The notes under the pieces are model-generated. The model ran no database searches. It was not told where the DNA came from and saw only the letters and a list, made by a program, of their open reading frames with translations. A DNA stretch of 64,000 nt from Paracoccaceae bacterium (lineage in GTDB: Bacteria > Pseudomonadota > Alphaproteobacteria > Rhodobacterales > Rhodobacteraceae). Location of the stretch: contig JAAEZA010000007.1 of the NCBI GenBank assembly GCA_018223125.1, forward strand, positions 42,098 to 106,097, written 5' to 3'. This document shows positions 34,316 through 42,848 of the stretch, in pieces (position 1 is the first letter of the stretch; each line of letters opens with the position of its first letter). The translations under genes were made by a program, and so were the position numbers.

Positions 34316-35085
34316 TCAAATTTTCTGCCAATCTGGGGTTTCTGTTCACAGAACTCGATCTGCCCGACGCGATCCGTGCGGCAAAAGCTGCCGGTTTTGA
34401 AGCCGTCGAATGCCACTTTCCCTACGACACCCCCCCCGAACAGATGCGGGCAGCACTGTCGGAAACCGGATTGCAAATGCTCGGACTGAATACGTGGCCA
34501 GGCGACCGCGCGGCAGGGGATTTCGGGCTGGCCGCACGGCCCGACCGCATGTCAGAGGCCCGCAAGGAAATTACCCGCGCCGTTGACTATGCAGCGGCAG
34601 CAGGAATCAAAGCGGTTCATGTTATGGCCGGGCGCACAGATGATGATGAAGCGGCTGAAGACTGTTTTCGCAGCAATCTGGACCATGCCTGTGATCTGGC
34701 GGCAGAACAGGGCATTAACGTGCTTATCGAACCCATCAACACCCGCGATGTATCGGGTTATCATCTGTCCACGACAGACCACGCGGAGCAGATAATAGAC
34801 GCGCTGGAACGGCCCGAACTGAAAATCATGTTTGACTGCTATCACATGCAGATCATGCAGGGCGATCTGGCGAAAACGCTGGAACGGCTGATGCCCAAGA
34901 TCGGCCACATCCAGATTGCATCGGTCCCTGACCGCGCCGAACCCGATCGCGGTGAAGTGGATTATCGCTGGCTTTTGCAACACATAGACGATCTTGGTTA
35001 CAACGGTTTCATCGGGGCGGAATACCACCCCCAAACCACAACCAAAGCCGGGTTGGGCTGGATGAAAACGCTCTGCAACCATTAG
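34312..35085 (+). CDS. otnI: OtnI, 2-oxo-tetronate isomerase
   Basis: 257-residue TIM barrel of the hydroxypyruvate isomerase type; moves the keto group from C2 to C3 before OtnK acts. I choose the TTG at 34312 (TTGA overlap with the otnC stop; GGAG 9 bases upstream) because family members begin MIKFSANLGFL; a GTG 9 bases upstream is the alternative. Metal-site acids: Glu in VLIEPINTRD, Asp in IMFDCYHMQ and Glu in FIGAEYHPQ. Last gene of the operon. Confidence 0.92.
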   Translation: MIKFSANLGFLFTELDLPDAIRAAKAAGFEAVECHFPYDTPPEQMRAALSETGLQMLGLNTWPGDRAAGDFGLAARPDRMSEARKEITRAVDYAAAAGIKAVHVMAGRTDDDEAAEDCFRSNLDHACDLAAEQGINVLIEPINTRDVSGYHLSTTDHAEQIIDALERPELKIMFDCYHMQIMQGDLAKTLERLMPKIGHIQIASVPDRAEPDRGEVDYRWLLQHIDDLGYNGFIGAEYHPQTTTKAGLGWMKTLCNH

Positions 35086-35087
35086 GC

Positions 35088-35107
35088 GGGGGCGTTACGC
35101 CCCGTTT
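35088..35107. terminator. Weak bidirectional terminator between convergent genes
   Basis: GGGGCG / CGCCCC stem with loop TTA followed by GTTT, in the 9-base gap between the otnI stop and the convergent P1 peptidase stop. Stem of 6 bp with little T-run, so low confidence. Confidence 0.4.
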
Positions 35108-36183
35108 ACGATTTCAACCAGCCTTGCAGGATCGATTGCCCTGACGAGCTTTCCTGCAGGTTTCACTGCAACCCGGTCTTCTGCGGCAATCATTGCATTC
35201 AGGACCGCTTCTTCCACGGACTGGACTGCGGCCTCGTAGAATAGATCGAGATGCACGTCGTTGAGGATCTCAAGATTCATCACGTCGGGCGCACGCCATG
35301 GATTATCGTGCCCGTTGGCAGTGCTGAAGGCGAGGAATATGTCACCGCTATTGTGGCCCCCCTTGCTGCCGTTGCGCCCGATACCGATAGAGCCGCGCCG
35401 CGCCAGCCGGTTTAGCTGGTGTGGCATCAGCGGCGCATCTGTTGCGATAACGACGATGATCGATCCCTGTTCGTGACCAAATACCATGTCCTCCCGCATC
35501 CGGTGCCCGACCGCTACGCCAGAGACTTCGAACCAGTTGCGGGTGCCGTGGTTCGCCTGCACCATTACGCCCAATGTGTATCCGGCCCCTGCCACTGTAA
35601 TCTTGCGGGACGCGGTGCCGGTTCCACCTTTGAATTCATAGGCAATCATGCCGGTTCCGCCCCCGACATTGCCTTCGGCAACCGGCCCGCCGGTTGCTGT
35701 GTCGAGCGCTTCCAGCACATGATGTTCTTGCACAGCACGGGCGTTAATATCGTTAAGCACACCGTCATAAGTCTCGCCCACCACAGGAAGACACCACATG
35801 TGATCTTCGTTGAAGATCTCTTTGAAGCGATCGATCATCCAGCCTACGGTTGCGTGACTGGTCATGCCGACACCGTGGGAATTGGTGATCATCACCGGCC
35901 CGAGGAACCAGCCCAGATCGTTAATCAGATGGCTGCCGGTGAATTCTCCGTTGCCGTTAAAAGAATCGATACCGGCCCAGACAGGTTGAATACTTCCGGA
36001 CATCCCCCTTGGAATGATCGCTGTCACACCGGTGCAAAGCCCTTTGTGAACACCCTCAACCGGATTTTCCAGAATGGTCGAGTACCCCACAGTGACTCCC
36101 GGTACGTCTGTGATAGCGTTATAGGGTCCGGGCATGCCGGAGAATTTTAGTCCGATATCACGGGCGCGGGGCTTTTGGGTCAT
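35095..36183 (-). CDS. P1 family peptidase (DmpA/BapA-like)
   Basis: 362-residue Ntn-hydrolase of peptidase family S58/P1, which self-cleaves to alpha and beta chains and acts as a D- or beta-aminopeptidase. Family segments: AITDVPGVTVGYSTI near the N-terminus, GGGTGMIAYEFKGGTGTASR in the middle and the cleavage site GGHNSGDIFLAFSTANG, where the Ser after Asn is the expected new N-terminal nucleophile. No signal peptide is visible. Converges with otnI. Function in this context unknown. Confidence 0.9.
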   Translation of the reverse strand: MTQKPRARDIGLKFSGMPGPYNAITDVPGVTVGYSTILENPVEGVHKGLCTGVTAIIPRGMSGSIQPVWAGIDSFNGNGEFTGSHLINDLGWFLGPVMITNSHGVGMTSHATVGWMIDRFKEIFNEDHMWCLPVVGETYDGVLNDINARAVQEHHVLEALDTATGGPVAEGNVGGGTGMIAYEFKGGTGTASRKITVAGAGYTLGVMVQANHGTRNWFEVSGVAVGHRMREDMVFGHEQGSIIVVIATDAPLMPHQLNRLARRGSIGIGRNGSKGGHNSGDIFLAFSTANGHDNPWRAPDVMNLEILNDVHLDLFYEAAVQSVEEAVLNAMIAAEDRVAVKPAGKLVRAIDPARLVEIVNGA

Positions 36184-36658
36184 TCGGATTTCTTTCTGTT
36201 GTCGCGTTGTAACGGGCGGTTCCGTGCACCCGGTTCAAACGTATAGGCTTCGAAGTGCAGGCCGGATGCGCCCATCTTGTTCAGCCTTTCGTTTGCGGAA
36301 TTGCCCGCAGGGGAAGTTATGCCGTTCAGCACCGGATTCTGCAAATGGGACAGACCTGCCATGCTGTTCGCAATCATTCGGGGCACTGTGCCAGAGGATG
36401 GCGCACGACGTTCAGGCCGCTTTGGCCAAGGATCAAACCGGCCTGTTACGATAAACAGCGGTATGGACAATGACGGCAAAATCGCACCGGTGTCTGGCAG
36501 GCAGACAATCGCAGCAAGCACACAACCGCATGTGCATCAGCAACTGTTCCTTGAATTAACCGGTTGTCCCTTCCAAGCGAAACAGACAGTCTGAAAAAAA
36601 TGACCGGAACGGGCAGGGCGCTGGATCGCCTTGTCATCGGCCACGTGAAAGGATTTTT
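36184..36658. other. 475-bp intergenic region with inverted repeats
   Basis: Between the P1 peptidase (reads left) and a LysR gene (reads right). No convincing gene: the only long frame (36180-36521, minus) lacks recognisable structure. Two related elements are present: TGTCTG-GCAGG-CAGACA (36491-36507, perfect arms) and CAGAC-A-GTCTG (36583-36593), both sharing CAGACA. They are candidate operators for the LysR gene at 36659. Confidence 0.5.
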
Positions 36659-37603
36659 GTGGACATTAGACAGCTTCGTTATTTCATCGCGATTGCGGAA
36701 ACCGGCTCTGTGTCAGCAGCAGCGCTGCGGCTGAATATTGCGCAGCCGTCGCTTTCCCAGCATCTGGTGAATATGGAAGAGGAACTACAGGTTCAACTGG
36801 TGGTCCGGTCGCCGCGGGGATCAACTCTGACCGCGGAAGGTGAATTGCTGCTGCGCCACGCCAGAGAAATCTGCGAGGCAATGTCGCGCTGCGTGGATGA
36901 ACTGCGCGAGACCGGCCGTCACATCACCGGCAAAGTGCACTTCGGGATGCCGCCTTCGGTGTCTATGGTGATGGCCGTTCCTTTGTCTGAAACCGTGCGT
37001 CTGGAACTGCCACAGGTTCGTCTCAGGACGAGCGAAGCAATGAGCGGATTTATCAAGTCGTGGATTGAGGATGAAACTGTCGAGATTGGATTTCTTTATG
37101 ACCTCAAAGGGACTTCCCATTTTCAGGCGACCCATGTGCTGAATGAACAGCTCTATTTCTTTGCCGCACCTGATGCGTGGCCGCTGGACACACCGCCCGG
37201 TGCGCCCGTATCTCTCGGATCGCTGGAGCGTCTGGACCTGATCCTTCCGGGCGAACCACACGGATTGCGCCGGATCATAGAAAACGCCGCGGCGCAAAGC
37301 GGCGTCAGTCTGAACGTGGTGACTGAACTGGATGCGATGACCCAGATCAAGGAACTGGTGGCTCGCGGGTCTGGGTTTTCGATCTTTGCGCCCGCGGCCT
37401 GCCATGACTACGTGCAAGCTGGAAAGTTGCTAAAGTCACCGATTGTCGATCCGGCGATCTCGCGACCCGTCTATCTGGTAAAAAACCCGCTGCGCCCCCA
37501 AACCCGCGCCAGCGCTGCGATTGAACGGATGACATTAAAGGTCGCCGCTGAAATGGTCAGACGCGGGATTTGGGAGGGCGAACTGGTCTGGACGCCGGAA
37601 TAG
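36659..37603 (+). CDS. LysR-type regulator
   Basis: 314 residues. GTG start (MDIRQLRYFIAIAETGSVSA), helix-turn-helix (AALRLNIAQPSLSQHLVNME), effector domain ~90-300. Resembles the NAC/Cbl-like group by its N-terminus MDIRQLRYF. It converges with an acyl-CoA dehydrogenase gene (10-base gap). Its target may be the peptidase or the acyl-CoA dehydrogenase/CoA transferase pair; sequence does not decide. Confidence 0.88.
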   Translation: MDIRQLRYFIAIAETGSVSAAALRLNIAQPSLSQHLVNMEEELQVQLVVRSPRGSTLTAEGELLLRHAREICEAMSRCVDELRETGRHITGKVHFGMPPSVSMVMAVPLSETVRLELPQVRLRTSEAMSGFIKSWIEDETVEIGFLYDLKGTSHFQATHVLNEQLYFFAAPDAWPLDTPPGAPVSLGSLERLDLILPGEPHGLRRIIENAAAQSGVSLNVVTELDAMTQIKELVARGSGFSIFAPAACHDYVQAGKLLKSPIVDPAISRPVYLVKNPLRPQTRASAAIERMTLKVAAEMVRRGIWEGELVWTPE

Positions 37604-37612
37604 CAAAACCCG

Positions 37613-38782
37613 TCAGAATGAACGGGGCAGGCCCAGCACGTGCTCTGCCACATAGCTCAGGATCAGGTTGGTGGAAACCGGTGCAACCTGATAAAGCCGT
37701 GTTTCGCGGAATTTGCGCTCGATATCGTATTCTTCGGCAAATCCGAAACCGCCGTGGGTTTGCAGACAGGCGTTTGCCGCCTCCCATGACGCATCAGCGG
37801 ACAGCAGTTTGGCCATATTGGCCTGCGCCCCGCAATCCTGTTGCGCATCAAAGCGGCGGCAGGCCTCAAAGCGCATCAGGTTGGCGGCCTCCACATTCAC
37901 ATAGGCCCGCGCCAGCGGGAAGGACACGCCCTGATTTTGTCCGATAGGGCGGTCGAACACCACCCGCTCGCTGGCATATTGCGCAGCCCGTTCCAGAAAC
38001 CAGTAGCCATCCCCGATACATTCGGCTGCGATCAGGGTTCTTTCCGCATTCAGACCGTCAAGGATATAGCGAAAGCCCATGCCTTCCTCTCCGATCAGGT
38101 TTTCGGCGGGAATTTCCAGATTGTCGAAAAACACTTCGTGGGTTTCATGGCCGACCATGTTGCGGATCGGCTGGATTTCCATGCCCTGACCGAGCGCGTC
38201 TGAAAGTTCGACAATGAAAATACTCATGCCGTGGGATTTCTTCTTTACCTCTGCCAGCGGCGTCGTACGCGCCAGCAGGATCATCAGGTCGGAATGTTCC
38301 AGACGGCTAATCCAGACTTTCTGACCGTTGATGACATAGCGGTCCCCCTTGCGCTGCGCTGTGGTTTTGATCTTGGTTGTGTCCGTGCCCGTGGTCGGTT
38401 CTGTCACCGCCATGGATTGCAGCCGGAGTTTGCCAGATGCAATGTCCGGCAGGTAGCGGGCTTTCTGCGCGTCCGATCCGTGACGCAGGAGTGTACCCAT
38501 ATTGTACATCTGTCCGTGGCAATGTCCCGCATTGCCGCCGCCGCGGTTGATTTCCTCCATCACGACGGAAGCTTCGGTCAGGCCGAGGCCCGCCCCGCCA
38601 TAGCTTTCGGGGATCATCGCGGCAAGCCAGCCGTCACGGGTCAGCGCGGCGATGAATTCGGTCGGGTAGGTACCGTCCTGTGCATGCTTTCGGTGATATT
38701 CCGGTGCAAAACCGGCACAAAGGGCGCGCAGGGCTTCACGCAGATCGTCATGGGCGGCAGAGGCGCTGGTGGGTAGGGTCAC
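37613..38782 (-). CDS. Acyl-CoA dehydrogenase family protein with IVD/LCAD-type catalytic base
   Basis: 389-residue flavoprotein dehydrogenase. FAD/substrate segments: QSMAVTEPTTGTDTTKIKT, DRYVINGQKVWIS and CLQTHGGFGFAEEYDIER. At the usual position of the catalytic Glu (IYEGTSE) it has VAPVST, so that Glu is missing; instead Glu247 in the helix LNAERTLIAAE lies where isovaleryl- and long-chain acyl-CoA dehydrogenases carry theirs. It ends LGLPRSF. Next to a CaiB-type CoA transferase (7-base gap), suggesting that an organic acid is activated by CoA transfer and then desaturated. Confidence 0.9.
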   Translation of the reverse strand: MTLPTSASAAHDDLREALRALCAGFAPEYHRKHAQDGTYPTEFIAALTRDGWLAAMIPESYGGAGLGLTEASVVMEEINRGGGNAGHCHGQMYNMGTLLRHGSDAQKARYLPDIASGKLRLQSMAVTEPTTGTDTTKIKTTAQRKGDRYVINGQKVWISRLEHSDLMILLARTTPLAEVKKKSHGMSIFIVELSDALGQGMEIQPIRNMVGHETHEVFFDNLEIPAENLIGEEGMGFRYILDGLNAERTLIAAECIGDGYWFLERAAQYASERVVFDRPIGQNQGVSFPLARAYVNVEAANLMRFEACRRFDAQQDCGAQANMAKLLSADASWEAANACLQTHGGFGFAEEYDIERKFRETRLYQVAPVSTNLILSYVAEHVLGLPRSF

Positions 38783-38789
38783 GATAGGT

Positions 38790-39941
38790 TCACTCCTCGG
38801 TCAGATGTTCGGATTTGTCGGAATGCAAGAATTCGTCCCGCACCGCGTTCGTATGTGCGCCAAGGGCAGGGACGGGGCCAAAGGAACGGGACTTTCCGTT
38901 AATCCGTGCCCCCGGTGCCAGAAGGCGTACCGGCCCCGAAGGCGTATCTGCTTCGACAAAACGGTTCTGGGGATGCGCTGCAAGGTCGGCCATTGTCGAA
39001 ACCTGTCCGAAAGCGATTGCGGCTTTATCCAGCATCTGCGCGACCTCGGACCTGTCGCGCCGCGCAAAGGCACCTGCCACCAACCCGTCCAGCACAGGCC
39101 TGTTTTCAACGCGCAGTGCGTTGCTGGCAAAGCGCGGATCGGTGGCAAGCGCGCTATCCTCCAGAACATCCGAACAGAAGCGCACCCATTCCCGTTCATT
39201 CTGGATCGACAGCAGGATCTGCCCGCCATCGGCACAGGTAAACACGCCGTAAGGCGCGATGGTTGGATGGGACAGCCCGGCCCGTGCAGGCGTTTTTCCA
39301 CCGTAAGCGTATTGCAGATAGGGCACGTTCATCCAGTCAGCAAGGGCGTGAAACAGGCTGATGGACAGATGCCGTCCCTTGCCCGTGGAACCCCGCGCTA
39401 TCAGGGCTTCGAGCACCGATTGATAGGCCGTCATCCCGCAGGCAACATCGCAAACGGACACGCCGACACGGGCCGGACCGGACTCATTGCCAGTGATCGC
39501 GGACAGGCCGCTTTCCGCCTGCACCAACAGGTCATAGGCCTTACGATCCGCCATCGGCCCGTCTTCCCCGTAGCCACTGATCGACACCGTTATCAGGCGG
39601 GGATGCTTAACGCGCAAAACGTCCGGAGCAAAACCCAACCGTTCGATCGCGCCGGGTGCAAGGTTCTGCATGAAGATATCGGCACGGGCGATCAGTTTTG
39701 ACAGCAAAGCCTTGTCTCCGTCCTCGCGTAAATCCAGACAAACACTTTCCTTGCCACGGTTGAGCCAGACAAAATACGCGCTTTCCCCGTGGACAAGCTG
39801 GTCATAATTGCGTGCGAAATCCCCTTCGGGGCGTTCAACCTTGATCACACGGGCGCCCGCTTCTGCTAGTCGGGCAGACACATAGGGTGCTGCAACTGCC
39901 TGTTCGACAGAGACTACAAGCAAACCTGATAAATCCGCCAT
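38790..39941 (-). CDS. CaiB/BaiF family CoA transferase, His at the catalytic Asp position
   Basis: 383 residues from Met 39941 (MADLSGLLVVSVEQAVAAPY), preceded by AAGGAA. Family III CoA transferase segments: VIKVERPEGDFAR, WLNRGKESVCLDLR, MQNLAPGAIERLG and SGYGEDGPMADRKAYD. The active-site strand normally reads SLxDA; here it is SLFHALADWM with His198 (codon CAC) instead of Asp. Asp forms the covalent acyl/CoA anhydride in formyl-CoA transferase, so activity or mechanism may differ. First gene of a two-gene unit with the acyl-CoA dehydrogenase. Confidence 0.88.
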   Translation of the reverse strand: MADLSGLLVVSVEQAVAAPYVSARLAEAGARVIKVERPEGDFARNYDQLVHGESAYFVWLNRGKESVCLDLREDGDKALLSKLIARADIFMQNLAPGAIERLGFAPDVLRVKHPRLITVSISGYGEDGPMADRKAYDLLVQAESGLSAITGNESGPARVGVSVCDVACGMTAYQSVLEALIARGSTGKGRHLSISLFHALADWMNVPYLQYAYGGKTPARAGLSHPTIAPYGVFTCADGGQILLSIQNEREWVRFCSDVLEDSALATDPRFASNALRVENRPVLDGLVAGAFARRDRSEVAQMLDKAAIAFGQVSTMADLAAHPQNRFVEADTPSGPVRLLAPGARINGKSRSFGPVPALGAHTNAVRDEFLHSDKSEHLTEE

Positions 39942-40050
39942 TTCCTTACCTCGAATCAACTTCTTGAACCCTCTTGCCAGAAACAGGGTGCAACGTGCTC
40001 ATTCTACAATGCGTGGAGAGCCATAGCCTCAGCCTATACCCTTGTCCTGT

Positions 40051-40368
40051 CTAGGTGCAGGCGGACAGGGCCACAACCGGAAACAGGGTCCAGACCGTTG
40101 CAACCAGCCCCGTCCAGCCGCCCGCGCGGCTGACAAACCGCAACAGTCCCGCAGGCGCGGTAAAGCGGGGCTGGTAAAGCATCCAAAGGTTTACAACCTG
40201 TAAGGCTATCGCCAGCAGGACTGGGGAAATCAGGACGACCCTTTGCACCGGCCAGCCTTCGAAAGCGCCTGGTCCGGTTTCACACAGCACGCCGTGCAAC
40301 CCGTAGATCGCACTGAATGAAACGAACCAGACCAGCGGCGCGATCAGGATGCGGAAGATCTCTGTCAT
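40051..40368 (-). CDS. Small three-helix membrane protein of the oxidase cluster
   Basis: 105 residues from Met 40368, overlapping the oxidase stop as ATGA. Three hydrophobic segments: ~6-28 (LIAPLVWFVSFSAIYGLHGV), ~45-65 and ~80-100. I do not recognise a named family; position suggests an accessory subunit of the oxidase (CoxP-like role in rhizobial coxMNOP clusters is a guess). Confidence 0.7.
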   Translation of the reverse strand: MTEIFRILIAPLVWFVSFSAIYGLHGVLCETGPGAFEGWPVQRVVLISPVLLAIALQVVNLWMLYQPRFTAPAGLLRFVSRAGGWTGLVATVWTLFPVVALSACT

Positions 40369-42848
40369 GAAAGCATACCGGAAAGATGGGCAGCCAACAG
40401 GATGATTGCCCCTGTAATACTCGTGTATTTCACCCAAAGCGCGACAATTGGGAAAGCAGCCCGCCGCTTGGCCGAGGTGTAACCGCACCGGATTTGCCTT
40501 GCCAGAAAACCGCCCATCAATGCAGCAATTATCGCGTGGAACAGGCCGTACCCCCCGAGCACAAGCAGGGTTGACCCGTAAGCATGTTCCGTCGGGGCGG
40601 GTGCACGCAACATCAAGGCTGCACAGGCGATGCCAAGCACGGCTGATCCCGACAGAGCAATAAGGACACTAAAAAGCGGCGCATCACCGGCACGGTTTCT
40701 GCGGATCGCCCGCCGCATCGCCAGCGGCGCGATGACCGCACCTGCCACGCCAAGGGCCAATTCTGCCACCGAAGGCGTAAACCACACAGGCGGCGGCCAG
40801 CCGGGTGCTACGGTCCACAAGAACGCAAACCCGAACAGGAGCGCCGCGAAAAACGTACCGTTTGCCGTTAGCAAAAATACAGATCCCCACCACCCCGGTG
40901 CGCGCTCGACAGTGGCCGAACTTGGCAAATTCAGGTCATGCCCGACCGGTTGCATCGCGGGATCATCCCGAAGGCCAAGGCTCCGGACCCATTTCCATGC
41001 AAGTACGATCACACCGGCAAGTGCCAGCGGAACGATCCAGTAAAATTTTAACAGGAGGGAAAGGAAAAACAGTCCGGTCACTGCGGACATGATTATGGGC
41101 AGTCGGGTATTCGCGGGATAAAGGACGTGCATTTCGGGGCGACCGCTTGCACTGTCCACTGCCAGTGTTTCCCTCAATCCGTCACGGGGCGTTCCAAGGA
41201 AGCCTTCCCCGCGCGCCAGTGTCGTTGCAAGCTCCGGTTCCCGCGCCAGCGGATCGCGACTGGAAACTTGTGGCAGGCTGGCAAACGTATAGGCGGGTGC
41301 GGGCGTAATCATCGCCCACTCCAGAGTAGACGCATTCCACGGGTTGCGGCGGCTGCGACGGGCGGTGAAAACATGCAGCAGAACATCAATCAGGATCATC
41401 GCGATGCCGATCGCAAGGATGAAGCTTCCCACGGAAGAGATCAGATTGATCGTGGTCCAGCCATCCTCCGGTGCGTATGCCGAAATGCGGCGCCGCTGGC
41501 CCAGCAGGCCCGCCCAGTGCATCGCCAGAAACGTGATGTGAAAGCCGGAAAATACCAGTGCAAAGGCCAGTTCCCCAAGGCGGAAAAACTGTCTGCGACC
41601 GGTAAAATGGGGCAGCCAATAGTAAATACCCGCGAAAATCGGGAAGACAAAACCGCCAAACAGAACATAGTGCAGATGTGCTGTAATAAAGGCCGTGTCA
41701 TGGGCCTGCCAGTCAAAGGGCACAACAGCCACCATCACCCCTGTCAGGCCGCCAATAACAAAAGTGACAAAAAAGCCGAGGATATGAAGCATCGGCAGGT
41801 GCAATTCGGGGCGGCCTTTCCACATTGTGCCGATCCACGCGAATATCTGGACACCGGTCGGCACGGCCACAAGGGTTGAAGCTGCAGAGAAAAAGGCCAG
41901 CCCCAGATGGGGAATGCCTGTTGTAAACATATGATGGACCCACAGCCCGAAAGACAAAAACGCCAGAGCAAGCGCCGCTGATACTATCCAGCCATAACCA
42001 AGCAAAGTCGTGCGGCACATCACGGGCAAAACGGTTGAAATCACCCCTGCTGCGGGCAGGAAAATAATATAGACCTCCGGATGGCCGAACAGCCAGAACA
42101 GATGCTGCCAAAGCAGGCTGTCCCCCCCGAGATCCGCCTGAAAGAACGGCAGACCAAAGGCCCGTTCCAGTTCCAGCAGGACAGAGCCAAGGATCAGCGG
42201 TGGAAATCCGGTCAGGATCATCAGCGCCGTGACCAGCGCGTACCACGCAAATATCGGCATCTTCTCCAGAGACATGCCGGGGGCGCGGTATTTCAACACC
42301 GAAACTGTAATCTCGACAGCGGCGGCGATGGCTGAAATCTCTACAAAAGTGATACCGATCAGCCAGAAGTCCGCATTGATTCCGGGCGAATGGATGGCAC
42401 TGGACAGCGGGGGATACATGAACCAGCCGCCATCCGGTGCGATGCCGAATACCATCGCAACGATCAGCATTGTGCCGCCGAAAGCATAGCACCAGAACCC
42501 GTAAGCCGTGAGGCGCGGAAAGGCGAGGTCGCGGGTGCCAAGCAGCTTGGGCAGAAGGTAGATTGCCAGTCCCTCAAAGGTGGGAATGGCAAAAAGGAAC
42601 ATCATCACTGTTCCGTGCATTGTAAAAATCTGGTTGTAGATTTCCGGCCCCGCAAAGGCGGAATGGGGCGTGGCCAGTTGTACACGGATCAGCATGGCCA
42701 GCAGGCCACCGATGATGAAGAACAAGAAGGCCGTAAACAGGAACATGCGCCCAAGGTCGTTGTGGTTTACCGTGGAAAACCAGCCCCTGAACCCCGTTTC
42801 CGAAGCCCAGATCGCGGAGAGTTTCCTGTGTCTTTCAAGCGCTCTCAT
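40365..42848 (-). CDS. Haem-copper oxidase, fused subunits I and III
   Basis: 827 residues: subunit I (~1-530) fused to subunit III (~600-827). Redox centre residues present: His78 (haem a), His256/Tyr260 (GHPEVY, CuB and cross-link), His305-His306 (VHHMFTTG), His391 and His393 (HLHY). D-channel Asp107 (RDLAFPR) and Glu258 are kept, but the channel Asn positions are not. The K-channel Lys is Gln334 (PTGVQIFAW). Arg/Asp/His residues of the bo3 quinol site are not seen. Partner subunit II has lost CuA, so the electron donor is unclear. Overlaps both neighbours by 4 bases. Similar to rhizobial CoxN. Confidence 0.92.
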   Translation of the reverse strand: MRALERHRKLSAIWASETGFRGWFSTVNHNDLGRMFLFTAFLFFIIGGLLAMLIRVQLATPHSAFAGPEIYNQIFTMHGTVMMFLFAIPTFEGLAIYLLPKLLGTRDLAFPRLTAYGFWCYAFGGTMLIVAMVFGIAPDGGWFMYPPLSSAIHSPGINADFWLIGITFVEISAIAAAVEITVSVLKYRAPGMSLEKMPIFAWYALVTALMILTGFPPLILGSVLLELERAFGLPFFQADLGGDSLLWQHLFWLFGHPEVYIIFLPAAGVISTVLPVMCRTTLLGYGWIVSAALALAFLSFGLWVHHMFTTGIPHLGLAFFSAASTLVAVPTGVQIFAWIGTMWKGRPELHLPMLHILGFFVTFVIGGLTGVMVAVVPFDWQAHDTAFITAHLHYVLFGGFVFPIFAGIYYWLPHFTGRRQFFRLGELAFALVFSGFHITFLAMHWAGLLGQRRRISAYAPEDGWTTINLISSVGSFILAIGIAMILIDVLLHVFTARRSRRNPWNASTLEWAMITPAPAYTFASLPQVSSRDPLAREPELATTLARGEGFLGTPRDGLRETLAVDSASGRPEMHVLYPANTRLPIIMSAVTGLFFLSLLLKFYWIVPLALAGVIVLAWKWVRSLGLRDDPAMQPVGHDLNLPSSATVERAPGWWGSVFLLTANGTFFAALLFGFAFLWTVAPGWPPPVWFTPSVAELALGVAGAVIAPLAMRRAIRRNRAGDAPLFSVLIALSGSAVLGIACAALMLRAPAPTEHAYGSTLLVLGGYGLFHAIIAALMGGFLARQIRCGYTSAKRRAAFPIVALWVKYTSITGAIILLAAHLSGMLS

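Noticed and set aside
36180..36521. 113-residue minus-strand frame upstream of the P1 peptidase
   Set aside because: Contains a short IPLFIVTG stretch like nitronate monooxygenase, but the rest is Arg/Pro-rich without a hydrophobic core or family motifs; likely chance.
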